The translations under genes and the position numbers were made by a program. Source: Cryobacterium arcticum (GTDB lineage Bacteria; Actinomycetota; Actinomycetes; Actinomycetales; Microbacteriaceae). Taken from it: DNA of 64,000 nucleotides. Under the pieces are notes generated by a model. That model searched no databases, was not told where the DNA came from, and saw nothing but the letters and a program-made list of their open reading frames with translations. Below are positions 1-10,233 of this stretch, piece by piece (position 1 is the first letter of the stretch; every line of letters begins with the position of its first letter). The DNA is taken from contig NZ_QHLY01000012.1 in NCBI RefSeq assembly GCF_003185895.1, positions 1,763,844-1,827,843 of the forward strand, given 5' to 3'.

Positions 1-443
1 GCGGCGTGCAGCAGCCGGCGCATCACGGCCACGAGCAGGGCGAGGGCCGCAGCCACTCCGGCCGCGGTGGCCGCGAGGAGCGCCAGGGCGATTCCGCCCG
101 GCGCGGGTGCGGCGAGGTCGATCAGCAGGAGCCAGAGGCATCCGCCGGCGGCGATCACCGCCGCCGTAGCCAGTGCCCCGACAGCGGCGTTCACCCAGCC
201 GTCGGCCCGGCCGGTTTCGTCGAAGATCACGCCCGCGCGCACCTGCGAAACCAACATCCAGACGCTGATCAGCACCACCTCGACGCAGAGCGCCCCGGCC
301 ACGACCAGGGTCACGAGCGCAGTGCCGCGCGCCGCGCCGGGCACGGTGCCGAACAAGGCGCCGCACGTGACCTGCAGGGCGACGGCGGCGGCGAAGAGCA
401 GCACGAGGAGCGTGCGGAGCGCGAGGAGAACGGAACGAGGCAT
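1..443 (-). CDS. DUF2975-like membrane protein, cut by left edge
   Basis: I translated this frame by hand from the minus strand. It is open from the ATG at 443 to base 1 without a stop, so at least 147 residues are present and the C-terminus lies outside the window. The start follows GGAGGG with 6-nt spacing. Hydrophobic segments lie near residues 5-28, 43-65, 88-108 and 115-140. A VRAGVIFDE-type linker follows the second segment, as I remember for DUF2975 proteins, which are four-helix membrane proteins often paired with a small XRE regulator. Any such regulator would be off the left edge. Function is unknown; the family call is a recollection of pattern. The inverted repeat at 455-490 overlaps its promoter and leader. 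Confidence 0.6.
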   Translation of the reverse strand, partial: MPRSVLLALRTLLVLLFAAAVALQVTCGALFGTVPGAARGTALVTLVVAGALCVEVVLISVWMLVSQVRAGVIFDETGRADGWVNAAVGALATAAVIAAGGCLWLLLIDLAAPAPGGIALALLAATAAGVAAALALLVAVMRRLLHA

Positions 444-454
444 TGTGCCCTCCA

Positions 455-490
455 TATCGAATAACGTGCATTTTGTATCGTTATTCGATA
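455..490. promoter_or_regulatory. 12-12-12 inverted repeat, probable operator
   Basis: TATCGAATAACG (455-466) and CGTTATTCGATA (479-490) are exact reverse complements separated by 12 bp. On the minus strand the right arm lies just upstream of an AT-rich TACAAAAT, a possible -10, and the left arm ends at the Shine-Dalgarno sequence of the gene starting at 443. This position suggests a repressor operator. The regulator is not identifiable here. Confidence 0.55.
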
Positions 491-570
491 CGTTAACACC
501 GGTAAGACTACCGCAACCGCGTTCGGACCGCCACTGAGCGGGCCCGGAACGCTCGACACGAGGAGTGGGC

Positions 571-1407
571 ATGAACCAGAAGGAGCATCCGCAGACCGTG
601 GAATTCGAGGCCTGGGCGTCGTATTTCACCGCGAACCTCGCCCGGCACGAGCGTCTGGATGCGCTCATTCCGTGGGACACTCCGTGCGCACTCCCGCACC
701 GGGATGCCGCAGCACTCGCCCGATCGCTGCAACGATTCGAACTCGGCGAGGGCGGCGAGGGCACCGGGCTCCTGGCGCGGGCACGGTCCCGGCACGACCC
801 GGCCTATGACGCGGCGCTCAAGCTCTTCATCGCCGAGGAACAGAAGCACTCGGCGCTCTTCCTGGCCGCTCTCGGTCACCTGGGCGTGGAGCCGCTCGGC
901 TCGCACTGGTCGGACGCGGCCTTCGTGCGGCTGCGCCGCTTGGTGGGCCTGCGCACGGAGATCACCCTCTTCCTGATCGCCGAGACCGTCGCCATGGAGT
1001 ACTTCCTGGCCCTGCGGCGCTCTGACGACCCGGTCGTGCAGGGCGTGGCCCGGCGCATCCTCACCGATGAAGTCGAACACGTGCGGTTCCAGATCGATCA
1101 GCTCCGCGCCGGGTTCGCCGGGGTGCCGCGCCCCGGCCGGGTGGTGGCCGCGTCGGCCGCCTGGGTTGTCGCCGTCGGCGCGGCCACGGTCCTGGCCATC
1201 GACCACGGGCCCGCCCTGCGTGCACTCGGGCTGCGACCGTCGACCTTCTGGCGGCGCGCCCTGGGGCATTTCGGCCGGTCGGCCCCGCTCGCGTTCCGCC
1301 TGAGCCGCCGCGTAGCGCCGGTGGGGCCGATGGCCGAGCCGCGTGAGCATCCGCTGCAACCGGCCGGGTCGGGCCAGCGCACGGTGGTCAGGGACTGCCG
1401 TGGCTGA
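571..1407 (+). CDS. Ferritin-like di-iron domain protein
   Basis: 278 residues. The ATG at 571 is preceded by AGGAG with 5-nt spacing; an in-frame GTG at 565 lies inside the SD and is less likely. Helical ferritin-like metal-ligand motifs are visible: EEQKH at residues 89-93, Glu138/Glu143, and DEVEHVRFQ at 166-174. This spacing (E...ExxH) is that of ferritin-like/rubrerythrin-type di-iron sites. A hydrophobic helix near residues 187-210 suggests a membrane-associated C-terminus. The last residues overlap the start of the next gene by 8 nt, so the two are probably co-transcribed. The substrate (oxidase, iron handling or other) cannot be told from sequence. Confidence 0.65.
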   Translation: MNQKEHPQTVEFEAWASYFTANLARHERLDALIPWDTPCALPHRDAAALARSLQRFELGEGGEGTGLLARARSRHDPAYDAALKLFIAEEQKHSALFLAALGHLGVEPLGSHWSDAAFVRLRRLVGLRTEITLFLIAETVAMEYFLALRRSDDPVVQGVARRILTDEVEHVRFQIDQLRAGFAGVPRPGRVVAASAAWVVAVGAATVLAIDHGPALRALGLRPSTFWRRALGHFGRSAPLAFRLSRRVAPVGPMAEPREHPLQPAGSGQRTVVRDCRG

Positions 1408-1834
1408 CTACGGGCCGGTACCGAGCTACGCCCTCGTCGCCGGCTCTGCCCCGCGACCCTGGCGCCCGGCACTCGCGGCGCTCGCGGCTGCAGTGGTGAC
1501 GGCCTTCTGCCTGCCCATCCATCTCGCTCTGGCGTTCCTGTTCCTCACCGCGTCGCAAAGCTACGACACCACGGGCTCCGGCGGACCGTTCAAGAGTTGC
1601 GGCTCGGCCACGGACTGCTCCGACCCGAACTACGGGGTGATGTTGGGCATGGGGGCGCTCATGGCAGTGCTCTGGCTGGCGGCGGCGCTCCTGGGCCAAC
1701 TGGCCTGGGGACCGGGCTTCCGTTTTGCCAGGGTGCTGGGGCTCACGGTCTGGTCGGCCGCGGTCGCCGTCGGCGGATGCGCGATCGTCTACGCGGTGTT
1801 GACGGGCGGCGGGGTCAGCTTCTACGCGCCCTGA
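1400..1834 (+). CDS. Hypothetical membrane protein
   Basis: 144 residues from the GTG at 1400, which overlaps the 3' end of the ferritin-like gene. A longer in-frame start at 1343 would overlap it much more. Three to four hydrophobic segments are visible (about residues 22-45, 75-95, 108-130). A Cys-containing loop lies between the first two (GSGGPFKSCGSATDCSD), so a periplasm-side disulfide is possible. I do not recognise a family. The overlap with the upstream gene implies translational coupling. Confidence 0.6.
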   Translation: MADYGPVPSYALVAGSAPRPWRPALAALAAAVVTAFCLPIHLALAFLFLTASQSYDTTGSGGPFKSCGSATDCSDPNYGVMLGMGALMAVLWLAAALLGQLAWGPGFRFARVLGLTVWSAAVAVGGCAIVYAVLTGGGVSFYAP

Positions 1835-1944
1835 CGGCCAGACCACCACCGGGGCGGGGAGCGGCCCTTGCGCGGGCCGCGCGGCCGGGCCAGCGTGGGG
1901 TGCAACTCCGGCACCGCACAGGACCGATCGAGGAGGACAGCGAC

Positions 1945-3321
1945 ATGCCCGCGCCAACCGATCCGCCCGCCTCGTCGCCCCCGCCGGTAGCAGCAGGGCC
2001 GGCAGACCCGTTGGCGGTCATCCGGTCGCGCGGGTATCTGCGGATCCTGCTCCTGTCGGGGCTCATCGGCATTCCGGTTTCGGCGGCGGCCTACGGGTTC
2101 TTGGCGCTGGTGAGCTGGCTGCAGAAATTCCTGTTCACCGAGTTGCCGGGCGTCCTGGGCCTCGACGGGGTGCCGGTGTGGTGGCCGTTGCCGCTGCTGG
2201 CGCTGTCTGGCCTACTGGTGGCCCTGAGCATCCGGTACCTGCCGGGCAACTCGGGTCACTCGCCGTCGGAGGGCTTCAAGGCGGGCGGGTTTCCCAGCCC
2301 GGCGGAATTACCCGGCGTGGCCCTGGCCGCACTGGCCACGCTCGCGCTGGGCGCGGTGCTCGGCCCTGAGGCCCCGCTGATCGCCCTCGGCGGCGGCCTG
2401 GGCGCCCTGGCCCTGCTACTGCTGAAGAAGGACTCCCCTCCCTCCGCGGTCGCGGTGGTCGCCGCGGCGGGCAGTTTCGCCGCGGTGAGCACGCTGCTCG
2501 GCTCGCCATTGCTGGGCGCATTCCTGCTCATGGAAGCCTCCGGGCTGGGCGGGGCGATGCTCGGTGTGGGGTTGCTGCCCGGCCTGCTGGCGGCGGGGAT
2601 CGGCTCGTTGGTCTTCGTCGGCCTGGATTCCTGGACCGGGCTGGGCACGTTCTCGCTGGCCATTCCCGATCTGCCTGCCTTCAGCACCCCGACCCTGGCC
2701 ATGTTCGGGTGGGCACTCGTGCTCGGGATCGTCTGCCCCGTCCTGGCCTGGGGAATCAAGGCCGTCTCCCTGCTGGTACGGCCCGCCGTGCACGCCCACC
2801 GGCTGATCGTGACGCCGGTGCTCGGTCTGGTCGTGGCCGCCCTGGCCGTCGGCTTCGCGGTGATCACCGGGGAGGACAGCTCGCAGGTGCTGTTCTCGGG
2901 CCAATCCGCCCTGCCCGGACTGATCAGTGACGGCGCCGCCTGGCCGGTAGGCGCTCTGGCGCTCCTGGTGGTCTTCAAGGCGCTGGCCTACGGCCTGTCG
3001 TTGAGCGCCTTCCGGGGCGGGCCGGTCTTTCCCGTCATGTTCCTCGGCGCTGCCCTGGGCATTGCCGCTGCGCAGCTGCCGGGCATGGCTCTGGTGCCGG
3101 CCATCGGGGTGGGGATCGGCGCGATGTGCGTGTCGATGCTGCGGCTGCCGCTCACCAGCGTTCTGCTGGCCACCGTGCTGCTCACCAGCGACGCCGCCGC
3201 GGTGATGCCGCTGGTGATCGTGGCGGTCGTGGTGGCGCATGTGCTCACCGCCCGGCTGCCCGAGCCGCCCGGTCGCGGGCTCAGCCGGAAACAGCCCGCC
3301 GCGAACGTCGCATCGGGCTGA
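1945..3321 (+). CDS. ClC-family chloride channel or H+/Cl- antiporter
   Basis: 458 residues, the usual size of a bacterial ClC protein. The ATG at 1945 follows GAGGA with proper spacing. About ten or more hydrophobic helices are visible. The signature helix starts are recognisable: a GNSGHSPSEG segment in the position of GSGIP, LGPEAPLIALGGG corresponding to GKEGP with the gating glutamate present, and FRGGPVFPVMFLG corresponding to GGxFxP. It should move chloride or a related anion across the cytoplasmic membrane. The first motif departs from consensus, so channel versus exchanger versus another anion cannot be decided. A proline-rich cytosolic N-terminus of about 25 residues precedes the first helix. 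Confidence 0.88.
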   Translation: MPAPTDPPASSPPPVAAGPADPLAVIRSRGYLRILLLSGLIGIPVSAAAYGFLALVSWLQKFLFTELPGVLGLDGVPVWWPLPLLALSGLLVALSIRYLPGNSGHSPSEGFKAGGFPSPAELPGVALAALATLALGAVLGPEAPLIALGGGLGALALLLLKKDSPPSAVAVVAAAGSFAAVSTLLGSPLLGAFLLMEASGLGGAMLGVGLLPGLLAAGIGSLVFVGLDSWTGLGTFSLAIPDLPAFSTPTLAMFGWALVLGIVCPVLAWGIKAVSLLVRPAVHAHRLIVTPVLGLVVAALAVGFAVITGEDSSQVLFSGQSALPGLISDGAAWPVGALALLVVFKALAYGLSLSAFRGGPVFPVMFLGAALGIAAAQLPGMALVPAIGVGIGAMCVSMLRLPLTSVLLATVLLTSDAAAVMPLVIVAVVVAHVLTARLPEPPGRGLSRKQPAANVASG

Positions 3322-3330
3322 GCGGGAGGC

Positions 3331-3828
3331 TCAACCCCTGGCGTCCCAGAACCCCGCGTGCACCTGCGCGGCCTCGTCGACGAGGGCGGGCCCGGCCACG
3401 ATCACCGGGGTGCCACCGCGGGCGAACACCTCGCGGCAGGGCAGGTCCATTGTGGGGGCACCGTCCTGGGCCGGCACCATCGCGGCGAGGTCCTGTTCCG
3501 GCAGGGCGTAGACGACCCGGCCGATTCCCGCCCAGTAGATCGCACCGGAGCACATGGCGCACGGTTCGGTGCTGGTGTACAGAGTGCTCCCGCGCATGGT
3601 CGCGGCCGGGAGCCGGGCGCCGGCCCGACGAACGAGGTTGAGCTCGGCGTGGCCGGTGGGGTCGTGCTCGGTGACGACAGTGTTCTCGGCTTCGATGACG
3701 TCGCCGTCGCCGGTGACCAGGATCGCGCCGAACGGATGGTTGCCGTGCAGACGCGAGCTCCGCGCCATCTCGATCGCGCGCGCGAGGTGCCCGGTATCGG
3801 TATGCGAGACCGTGGAAAGTTCGACCAT
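3331..3828 (-). CDS. Nucleoside/guanine deaminase (CDA-like Zn hydrolase)
   Basis: 165 residues from the ATG at 3828; a TTG at 3837 in the same frame is a weaker alternative. The zinc-site motifs of the cytidine/deoxycytidylate deaminase superfamily are present: HAELNL with the HxE pair, and STEPCAMCSGAIYWAG with PCxxC. An N-terminal NHPFGAILV segment fits the tRNA-adenosine/guanine deaminase branch. The protein is expected to deaminate a nucleobase or nucleoside in purine salvage. It is convergent with the ClC gene. Guanine is the most likely substrate by overall look, but tRNA adenosine deaminase (tadA) cannot be strictly excluded. Confidence 0.82.
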   Translation of the reverse strand: MVELSTVSHTDTGHLARAIEMARSSRLHGNHPFGAILVTGDGDVIEAENTVVTEHDPTGHAELNLVRRAGARLPAATMRGSTLYTSTEPCAMCSGAIYWAGIGRVVYALPEQDLAAMVPAQDGAPTMDLPCREVFARGGTPVIVAGPALVDEAAQVHAGFWDARG

Positions 3829-4056
3829 GACAGTCAACGGTGCCCGTCGCAGACACCGCTGTCAACACCGGCGTAGGGCGTGCCGTTCCAGCGCGCCGGC
3901 CTCCGGGCCACCGCCGCGACCCGCCGTGGCCGGGCTTGCCGGGCTTTTGCCCGGTGAACGGGCAAACTGCGGGTGCGGCCCTGCACCGGTCGCCGTGACC
4001 GGGCGGTCTGCTGCTCGGTCGGCCACGCCGGCAGCACCCACTCGGAGGAACTGAAC

Positions 4057-5007
4057 ATGCTTGTTATCGCGGTCATGCTGGTCGTCGTCGCCATCATCGG
4101 GTTCGTCATCGCGGCGGTGCTGAAACTACCCAGCGTGGACGGGACCACCGGCGGGACCCAGAAGCGCACCGTGCGCTGGGTGTCTGCGGGGGTGCTCACT
4201 CTGGCCGTCGTGTTCTTCGCCTTCGGCTCCTTCTACACCCAGGATGCCGGTGAGGCCAATGTGCTCAAGGACGTCACCGGCAATATCGTCGGGCAGAACA
4301 ACAGCACCGGGTTGCAGGTGAAGGCACCGTGGGTGAACACCGTCACCTTCAACATCCGCAACCAGCAGGTGATCTTCGCCGGCACCGCGTCCGAGGGCAG
4401 CGACAACAGCGGCGGAGTGTCGAACGGACCGCAGATCACCGTGCAGGACCAGGACGGCGTGTCGAGCAACGTCGACATCGCGCTGCGCTATTCGATCCGG
4501 CCCGACGCGGTCACCGATATCTACAAGGAGTTCCTCTCCGAGGACAACTTCAAGAAATCGTTCATCGAGCAGGACGTGCGCTCCGTGGTGCGGCTGGTTC
4601 CGAACGGGTTCTCCACAATCGACCTGCTCACCAAGCGCGGCGACGTCGAGGCCGCGATCCTGGACGCCCTGGAAAACCGGTGGGAGGACGACGGAGTGAT
4701 CGTGGACTCGATCAGCCTGCAGGAGATCCGCCCGCCTGCCGCGGTGGTGGAGAGCTACGCCGACGCGCAGCAGGCGCAGATCAACGTGACGAAGGAGCAG
4801 GCCAACCTCGATGCCGCCCAGGTGTCCGCACAGCAGAAGGTGGTGCAGGCTCAGGCCGAGGCCGACGCCAACGCCATCCTGAACGGCTCGCTCACCGAGA
4901 ACATCCTCTCGCAGCGTTACCTGGACACGCTGGGCAAGCTCGCCGCCGAGGGAAACCTGGTGGTCGTGCCGGACGGATTCAACGGCCTGGTCAACGTGAG
5001 CAAGTAG
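4057..5007 (+). CDS. SPFH/prohibitin-family membrane protein
   Basis: 316 residues; GGAGGA lies 7 nt before the ATG at 4057. A first hydrophobic helix (residues 2-22) and a second near 44-62 precede a prohibitin-type domain, with VNTVTFNIRNQQV, QDGVSSNVDIALRYSI and EQDVRSVVRLV as typical SPFH strands and helices. A long Ala/Gln-rich coiled coil follows (about 225-275). It probably forms membrane-bound oligomeric scaffolds that affect membrane organisation or protein quality control. It is alone between a divergent deaminase and a tRNA gene, with no NfeD-like partner visible. Confidence 0.82.
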   Translation: MLVIAVMLVVVAIIGFVIAAVLKLPSVDGTTGGTQKRTVRWVSAGVLTLAVVFFAFGSFYTQDAGEANVLKDVTGNIVGQNNSTGLQVKAPWVNTVTFNIRNQQVIFAGTASEGSDNSGGVSNGPQITVQDQDGVSSNVDIALRYSIRPDAVTDIYKEFLSEDNFKKSFIEQDVRSVVRLVPNGFSTIDLLTKRGDVEAAILDALENRWEDDGVIVDSISLQEIRPPAAVVESYADAQQAQINVTKEQANLDAAQVSAQQKVVQAQAEADANAILNGSLTENILSQRYLDTLGKLAAEGNLVVVPDGFNGLVNVSK

Positions 5008-5028
5008 CGCGGCTGGGCGAAAAAAGAG

Positions 5029-5101
5029 GGCCGGCCACGGGACTTGAACCCGTAACCCCCACTTTACAAGAGTGGTGCGCTACCAATTGCGCCAGGCCGG
5101 C
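5029..5101 (-). tRNA. tRNA-Thr (anticodon UGU)
   Basis: On the minus strand the 7-bp acceptor stem GCCGGCC/GGCCGGC, a D-arm, an anticodon arm CCACT-CTTGTAA-AGTGG and a T-arm with GGTTCAAGTCC are all present. The central three loop bases are TGT, giving tRNA-Thr for ACA codons. No CCA is encoded after the acceptor stem. It lies 22 nt beyond the SPFH stop codon on the opposite strand. Confidence 0.95.
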
Positions 5102-5202
5102 ATAAGGCGAACTAATCGCCTCGAGCATTCATCCTAAATCACCTGACGACCGGATACCGACGCAATCGCACCCGTCGGCAGCCGGAGGGCCGGTCTGCAG
5201 GG

Positions 5203-6120
5203 TTACGGCGCCGGAGTGGGCGTCGGCGTCGGAGTCGCGGTGGAGTACGCCTCGCTGGCGGTCTGCAGCACGAAGGCCGCGAATTCCTTGGGGTCTTCCA
5301 GCGCACCCACGTACTGCTTGCCGTTCACAAGAACCGTGGGGGTCCCGGTGATCGCTTCGAGCGAGGTGGAGTTCGGGATCGGTCCGTCCAGCGCCCGGTT
5401 GGTGGCGTCCTGCACCCAGGACTTGAACGTGGTGTCGTCGATGCAGGTGTTGATCGCGGTCAGGCTCTTGCTCACGCCCGAGCTCTCGACCAGGGCCTTG
5501 AGCTCCTCGTCACTCAGGCCGGCCGTGCCCTCCACGGGCTGGTCGGCGAACAGCGCTGTGCTGAAGTCGAGGAAATCATCCGGCGAATAGTTGGCCACAC
5601 AGGCGGCTGCGTTCGCGGCCCGCAGGGAGTATTGGGTTCCGGCGGATTTGCTGGTGAGGATCGAGATCGGGTGCACCTCGACGGTGGCTGCGCCGGAGTC
5701 GACCCACTTGGCGATCTGCTCGCTGTTGGTGGTTTCGAAGGTGCCGCAGAACGGGCAGAGATAGTCGACGTAGACCCGGATGTCGGCGACAGTGCCGGTC
5801 TCATCCGTCGGCGACGGCACCGGATCGGCGCCCGGCTGCAGCGCGGGCGTGGTCACAGCGGTCAGGCCCTCACCGATGAGGATGCCGTCACTGGCCATGT
5901 TGCGCGGTCCGGGACCGTTCTTGGGCAGGTTGTTGACGATGACGAGGGCGATGACGGAGACGATCGCGACCAGGACGACGGCGATGCCACCCTGCAGGAA
6001 CACCCGGTTGCGGCGGTCCCGCTTCTTCTGCTCCACTCGCAGCTGTGCAGCCTTGGTGCGTGCGGCGTCGCGTCGCTTGTTCTTCGAGGGACGGGATTCG
6101 CCTGGGCCGCCAATTGTCAT
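5203..6120 (-). CDS. Membrane-anchored DsbA-like thioredoxin-fold protein
   Basis: 305 residues from the ATG at 6120, with GGAG about 10 nt upstream. The N-terminus is strongly basic (about residues 10-40). A single membrane helix (about 42-64) follows, then an extracytoplasmic domain with the redox motif VDYLCPFCGTFE (CPFC) and a late cis-Pro region TGTPTVLVNGKQY. This is the layout of actinobacterial DsbA/thioredoxin_4 proteins that catalyse disulfide exchange outside the membrane. It ends in a Thr-Pro repeat tail. The gene diverges from the ABC ATPase at 6415 across a roughly 290-bp promoter region. Confidence 0.88.
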   Translation of the reverse strand: MTIGGPGESRPSKNKRRDAARTKAAQLRVEQKKRDRRNRVFLQGGIAVVLVAIVSVIALVIVNNLPKNGPGPRNMASDGILIGEGLTAVTTPALQPGADPVPSPTDETGTVADIRVYVDYLCPFCGTFETTNSEQIAKWVDSGAATVEVHPISILTSKSAGTQYSLRAANAAACVANYSPDDFLDFSTALFADQPVEGTAGLSDEELKALVESSGVSKSLTAINTCIDDTTFKSWVQDATNRALDGPIPNSTSLEAITGTPTVLVNGKQYVGALEDPKEFAAFVLQTASEAYSTATPTPTPTPAP

Positions 6121-6414
6121 GGATGATCGCTCCGAGTTGAGGGGTGCGCTCGCGAAAAACACGCGATTGCTTCCCAAATAGTAGGACCCCAGTCTGGGAA
6201 ACAACCAACCGGAGGCGCACAGCCCGCTCACTGCCGACGCACCGGTGACACACTGCGAGGCCCCCTGACCCCCAGGCGGGTGCTACCACCTGCCCGCGGT
6301 CGGGCATGCCATACTAGAGAGGTCTTGCGCTGGTGCTACGTCAGCCGGACAGATAAATCCCATCACAACGGATCGTCCGGCACGTACCTGCCGGTGAAGG
6401 AGAATAACGAAATA

Positions 6415-7512
<1,098 letters not shown>

Positions 7513-7522
7513 GTTCCATCAC

Positions 7523-7564
7523 GACAAACTCGACCGCCGGCAGTTTTCGGCGGTCGAGTTTGTC
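7523..7564 (+). terminator. Strong hairpin after the ABC ATPase gene
   Basis: GACAAACTCGACCGCCG (7523-7539) pairs perfectly with CGGCGGTCGAGTTTGTC (7548-7564) across an 8-nt loop containing TTTT. The 17-bp stem starts 10 nt after the stop codon. Confidence 0.85.
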
Positions 7565-7674
7565 ATATCGGCGCCCGTTCTGCGGGGCGGCACCGCCACA
7601 TCCCACGCTCGGGCCGCCGAACCGGCCCGCGCGACCCGCGGGGCTTCGCGGCCCCGCCGACAGTTAGGCTCCAC

Positions 7675-8979
7675 ATGAGCGGCTCCCTGAACATCACCTC
7701 CGCCACGGCCGACCCGGCCCTGCTCGACCTGCCGTGGCAACTGCCGCTGGATGCCTGGCCCAATGAGAACATCGCCTCTCTGCCCAAGGGCCTCTCCCGC
7801 CACCTCGTGCGGTTCGCCCACCTGAGCGGACGCGTCGTGGCCATCAAGGAGACCACCAGCGAGATGGCCAAGCGGGAGTACGACATGCTCCGCACCCTGC
7901 AGGGCCTCGAGATTCCCTGCGTCGAACCGCTCGCCGTGATCACCAACCGCACCGACGACGACAACGACCCGCTGAATTCGGTGCTGGTCACCCGGCACCT
8001 CAAGTTCTCGCTGCCCTACCGGGCGCTGTACTCGCAGGCGCTCCGCCCCGACACCGCCACCCGGCTGGTGGACGCGCTGGCGCTGCTGCTCGTGCGGGTG
8101 CACATGGTGGGCCTGTTCTGGGGCGACGTGTCGCTGTCCAACACGCTCTTCCGCCGCGACGCCGGCGCCTTCGCCGCGTACCTCGTCGACGCCGAGACCG
8201 GCCAGCTCTACCCGGGCGGCCTCTCCAACGGCCAGCGCGAGAACGACCTCGAAATCGCCCGGGTGAACATCGCCGGCGAGCTGATGGACCTCGAGGCCGG
8301 CGGCCGCGTCGCCGACGAGCTCGACCCGGTGCGGGTGAGCAACGGCATTGTGGCGGCCTACCGGCTGCTCTGGAAGGAACTCACCGGATCGGAGTCGTTC
8401 GCCAGCAGCGAGCGCTGGCGCATCGCCGAGCGGGTGGAACGCCTCAACCACCTCGGTTTCGACATCGAAGAACTCGCGATCAAAACCGACGAGAACGGCA
8501 CGACGGTGCGCATCCAGCCCAAGGTCGTCGACGCCGGCCACCACCAGCGCCGCCTGCTGCGCCTCACCGGCCTCGACGCCGAGGAGAACCAGGCCCGCCG
8601 GCTGCTCAACGACCTCGACTCCTACGGTGTCGCCTACGGCAACCCCGACGCCGACGAAGAGATGATGGCGCACGAGTGGCTGGTGCGGGTCTTCGAACCC
8701 GTCGTGCGGGCCATCCCCCGCGAGCTCAAGGGCAAGCTCGAACCGGCCGAAGTGTTCCACCAGCTGCTCGACCACCGCTGGTACATGGCGCAGAACGCGA
8801 ACCGGGACATCCCGCTCGCCGAAGCCGTGACCAGCTACGTGCAGGATGTGCTGCGTCACCGCCGCGACGAGGCCACCGTGATCGACCCGCCCACCACGCC
8901 GATCACCCTGCCGGATCTCGAAGAAGAGGGCATCGACGCCGACGAGGCCGATGCCGAGGACTGGCGCCTCAACGTCTGA
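7675..8979 (+). CDS. DUF4032 protein with kinase-like N-terminal domain
   Basis: 434 residues from the ATG at 7675. A kinase-like core is visible: RVVAIKETTSEMAKREYD supplies a Lys/Glu pair, LFWGDVSLSNTLF resembles the catalytic HxDxxxxN loop with Gly before the Asp, and YLVDAETGQLY resembles the metal-binding DxE. The C-terminal half is helical and ends in an acidic tail. This matches what I know as the actinobacterial DUF4032 (lipopolysaccharide-kinase-like) family, for which I know no established substrate. It is isolated; a hairpin family member and a bidirectional terminator separate it from rlmB. Confidence 0.75.
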   Translation: MSGSLNITSATADPALLDLPWQLPLDAWPNENIASLPKGLSRHLVRFAHLSGRVVAIKETTSEMAKREYDMLRTLQGLEIPCVEPLAVITNRTDDDNDPLNSVLVTRHLKFSLPYRALYSQALRPDTATRLVDALALLLVRVHMVGLFWGDVSLSNTLFRRDAGAFAAYLVDAETGQLYPGGLSNGQRENDLEIARVNIAGELMDLEAGGRVADELDPVRVSNGIVAAYRLLWKELTGSESFASSERWRIAERVERLNHLGFDIEELAIKTDENGTTVRIQPKVVDAGHHQRRLLRLTGLDAEENQARRLLNDLDSYGVAYGNPDADEEMMAHEWLVRVFEPVVRAIPRELKGKLEPAEVFHQLLDHRWYMAQNANRDIPLAEAVTSYVQDVLRHRRDEATVIDPPTTPITLPDLEEEGIDADEADAEDWRLNV

Positions 8980-9009
8980 CGCCTGCTGACCCTCCGCGCA
9001 AACCTTCGT

Positions 9010-9064
9010 GAGAGGGCAGTTGCGGGCAGTCCTGCAGCCTGGGACTGGCCTCAACTGACATCTC
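9010..9064. repeat. Intergenic palindrome, CAGTTG family copy 1
   Basis: An imperfect hairpin whose arms contain GAGAGGGCAGTTG (9010-9022) and CAACTGACATCTC (9052-9064), with inner GGGCAGTCC/GGACTGGCC complementarity. The same GGCAGTTG...CAGT layout recurs at 31421-31475 and 31493-31549. Confidence 0.6.
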
Positions 9065-9082
9065 GCGCACCGCGCAATGAAG

Positions 9083-9120
9083 AACGGCGCAGGTCCTCCC
9101 GAGGGAGGACCTGCGCCGTT
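9083..9120. terminator. Bidirectional terminator between DUF4032 and rlmB
   Basis: AACGGCGCAGGTCCTCC (9083-9099) pairs perfectly with GGAGGACCTGCGCCGTT (9104-9120) around a 4-nt loop. It lies between two convergent genes and has A-rich sequence on the left and T on the right, so it can serve both. Confidence 0.85.
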
Positions 9121-9141
9121 GTCCTGGGCGCTCTGGGCGGC

Positions 9142-10233
9142 TTAGGCCTGGGCGGCCTTCGTTGCGGCCTTCGCGACCGCGGCTGCGGCGCGCAGCTTGG
9201 AGATCTCGTACAGGGTGACACCGGCGGCGATACCGGCGTTCAGCGACTCGGTGCTCGCGTTGATCGGGATCGACACGATGGCGTCGCAGGTCTCGGTGAC
9301 GAGGCGGGACAGGCCCTTGCCCTCGCTGCCGACGACCACGACGATCGGGCGCTCGGCGTAGCCGATGCCGAGCTCGGGCAGGAAGGTGTCGCCGCCGCCG
9401 TCGAGGCCGATGACGAGAACGCCGCGCTCCTTGAGCAGCTTGAGCGTCTGGGTGAGGTTGCTCGCCATGGCGACGGGCAGGCGCGCGGCGGCACCGGCGG
9501 AGGTCTTCCAGGCCGACGCGGTCACGCCCACCGAGCGCCGCTGCGGCACGATGATACCGTGGCCGCCGAACGCCGCGGTGGAGCGGATGATCGCACCGAG
9601 GTTGCGGGGGTCGGTGATGCCGTCCAGCGCCACGAACAGCGGCTTGTGGCCGCGGCTGATGGTGAGGTCGAGCAGTTCGATCGGGTGGGCGTACTCGTAC
9701 GCGGGCACCTTGAGCGCGAGGCCCTGGTGCACGGCGTCCTTACCGGCGAGCCGGTCGATCTCGGGACGCATGACCTCGAGCACCGGGATGTTGCGGGTCG
9801 TCGCGAGCTTGAGGACTTCCTTCACCCGGTCGTCCATCTCGATGCGGGTGGCCACGTACAGGGCAGAGGCGGGGATCTTCGCGCGCAGCGCCTCGAGCAC
9901 CGAGTTGCGGCCGGTGACGACCTCGAACTCGGCATCCGACTTGGCTTTGCGGGTGGACGATCCGCCGCCACCGGTGTTGCCGGTGCCGGTGTTGCGCGTG
10001 CTGCGCGGGGCGCCGGAGCCGCCCGGGGCGCGGCTGCGACCGCCGCCGGCCGCCGCGAAGCGGTCCTTGGCGGCCTTGGCCTTGCCCGCGGGGTGGTACG
10101 GACGGTCCTCGGCCTTGGGCGTGGGCTTCTTGCCCTCGAGCGCCTGGCGGCCCTGGCCGCCGGAGCCGACCTGGGGTCCCCTGCTGCCCTTGCGCACCGC
10201 GCCGGTGCGCGACTTGCGATCTGTGTTCTTCAT
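9142..10233 (-). CDS. rlmB: 23S rRNA 2'-O-methyltransferase RlmB (SpoU family)
   Basis: 363 residues. The first 95 or so form a basic, Gly/Ser/Lys-rich low-complexity extension. An RNA-binding subdomain beginning [12 protein letters not shown] follows, and then the SPOUT knot with its three motifs: [30 protein letters not shown] and [18 protein letters not shown]. The family uses SAM to methylate G2251 in the peptidyl-transferase P loop. The start codon overlaps the cysS stop by one base (TGATG), so the two are translationally coupled. The long N-terminal extension is common in actinobacterial homologues. Confidence 0.93.
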   Translation of the reverse strand: MKNTDRKSRTGAVRKGSRGPQVGSGGQGRQALEGKKPTPKAEDRPYHPAGKAKAAKDRFAAAGGGRSRAPGGSGAPRSTRNTGTGNTGGGGSSTRKAKSDAEFEVVTGRNSVLEALRAKIPASALYVATRIEMDDRVKEVLKLATTRNIPVLEVMRPEIDRLAGKDAVHQGLALKVPAYEYAHPIELLDLTISRGHKPLFVALDGITDPRNLGAIIRSTAAFGGHGIIVPQRRSVGVTASAWKTSAGAAARLPVAMASNLTQTLKLLKERGVLVIGLDGGGDTFLPELGIGYAERPIVVVVGSEGKGLSRLVTETCDAIVSIPINASTESLNAGIAAGVTLYEISKLRAAAAVAKAATKAAQA

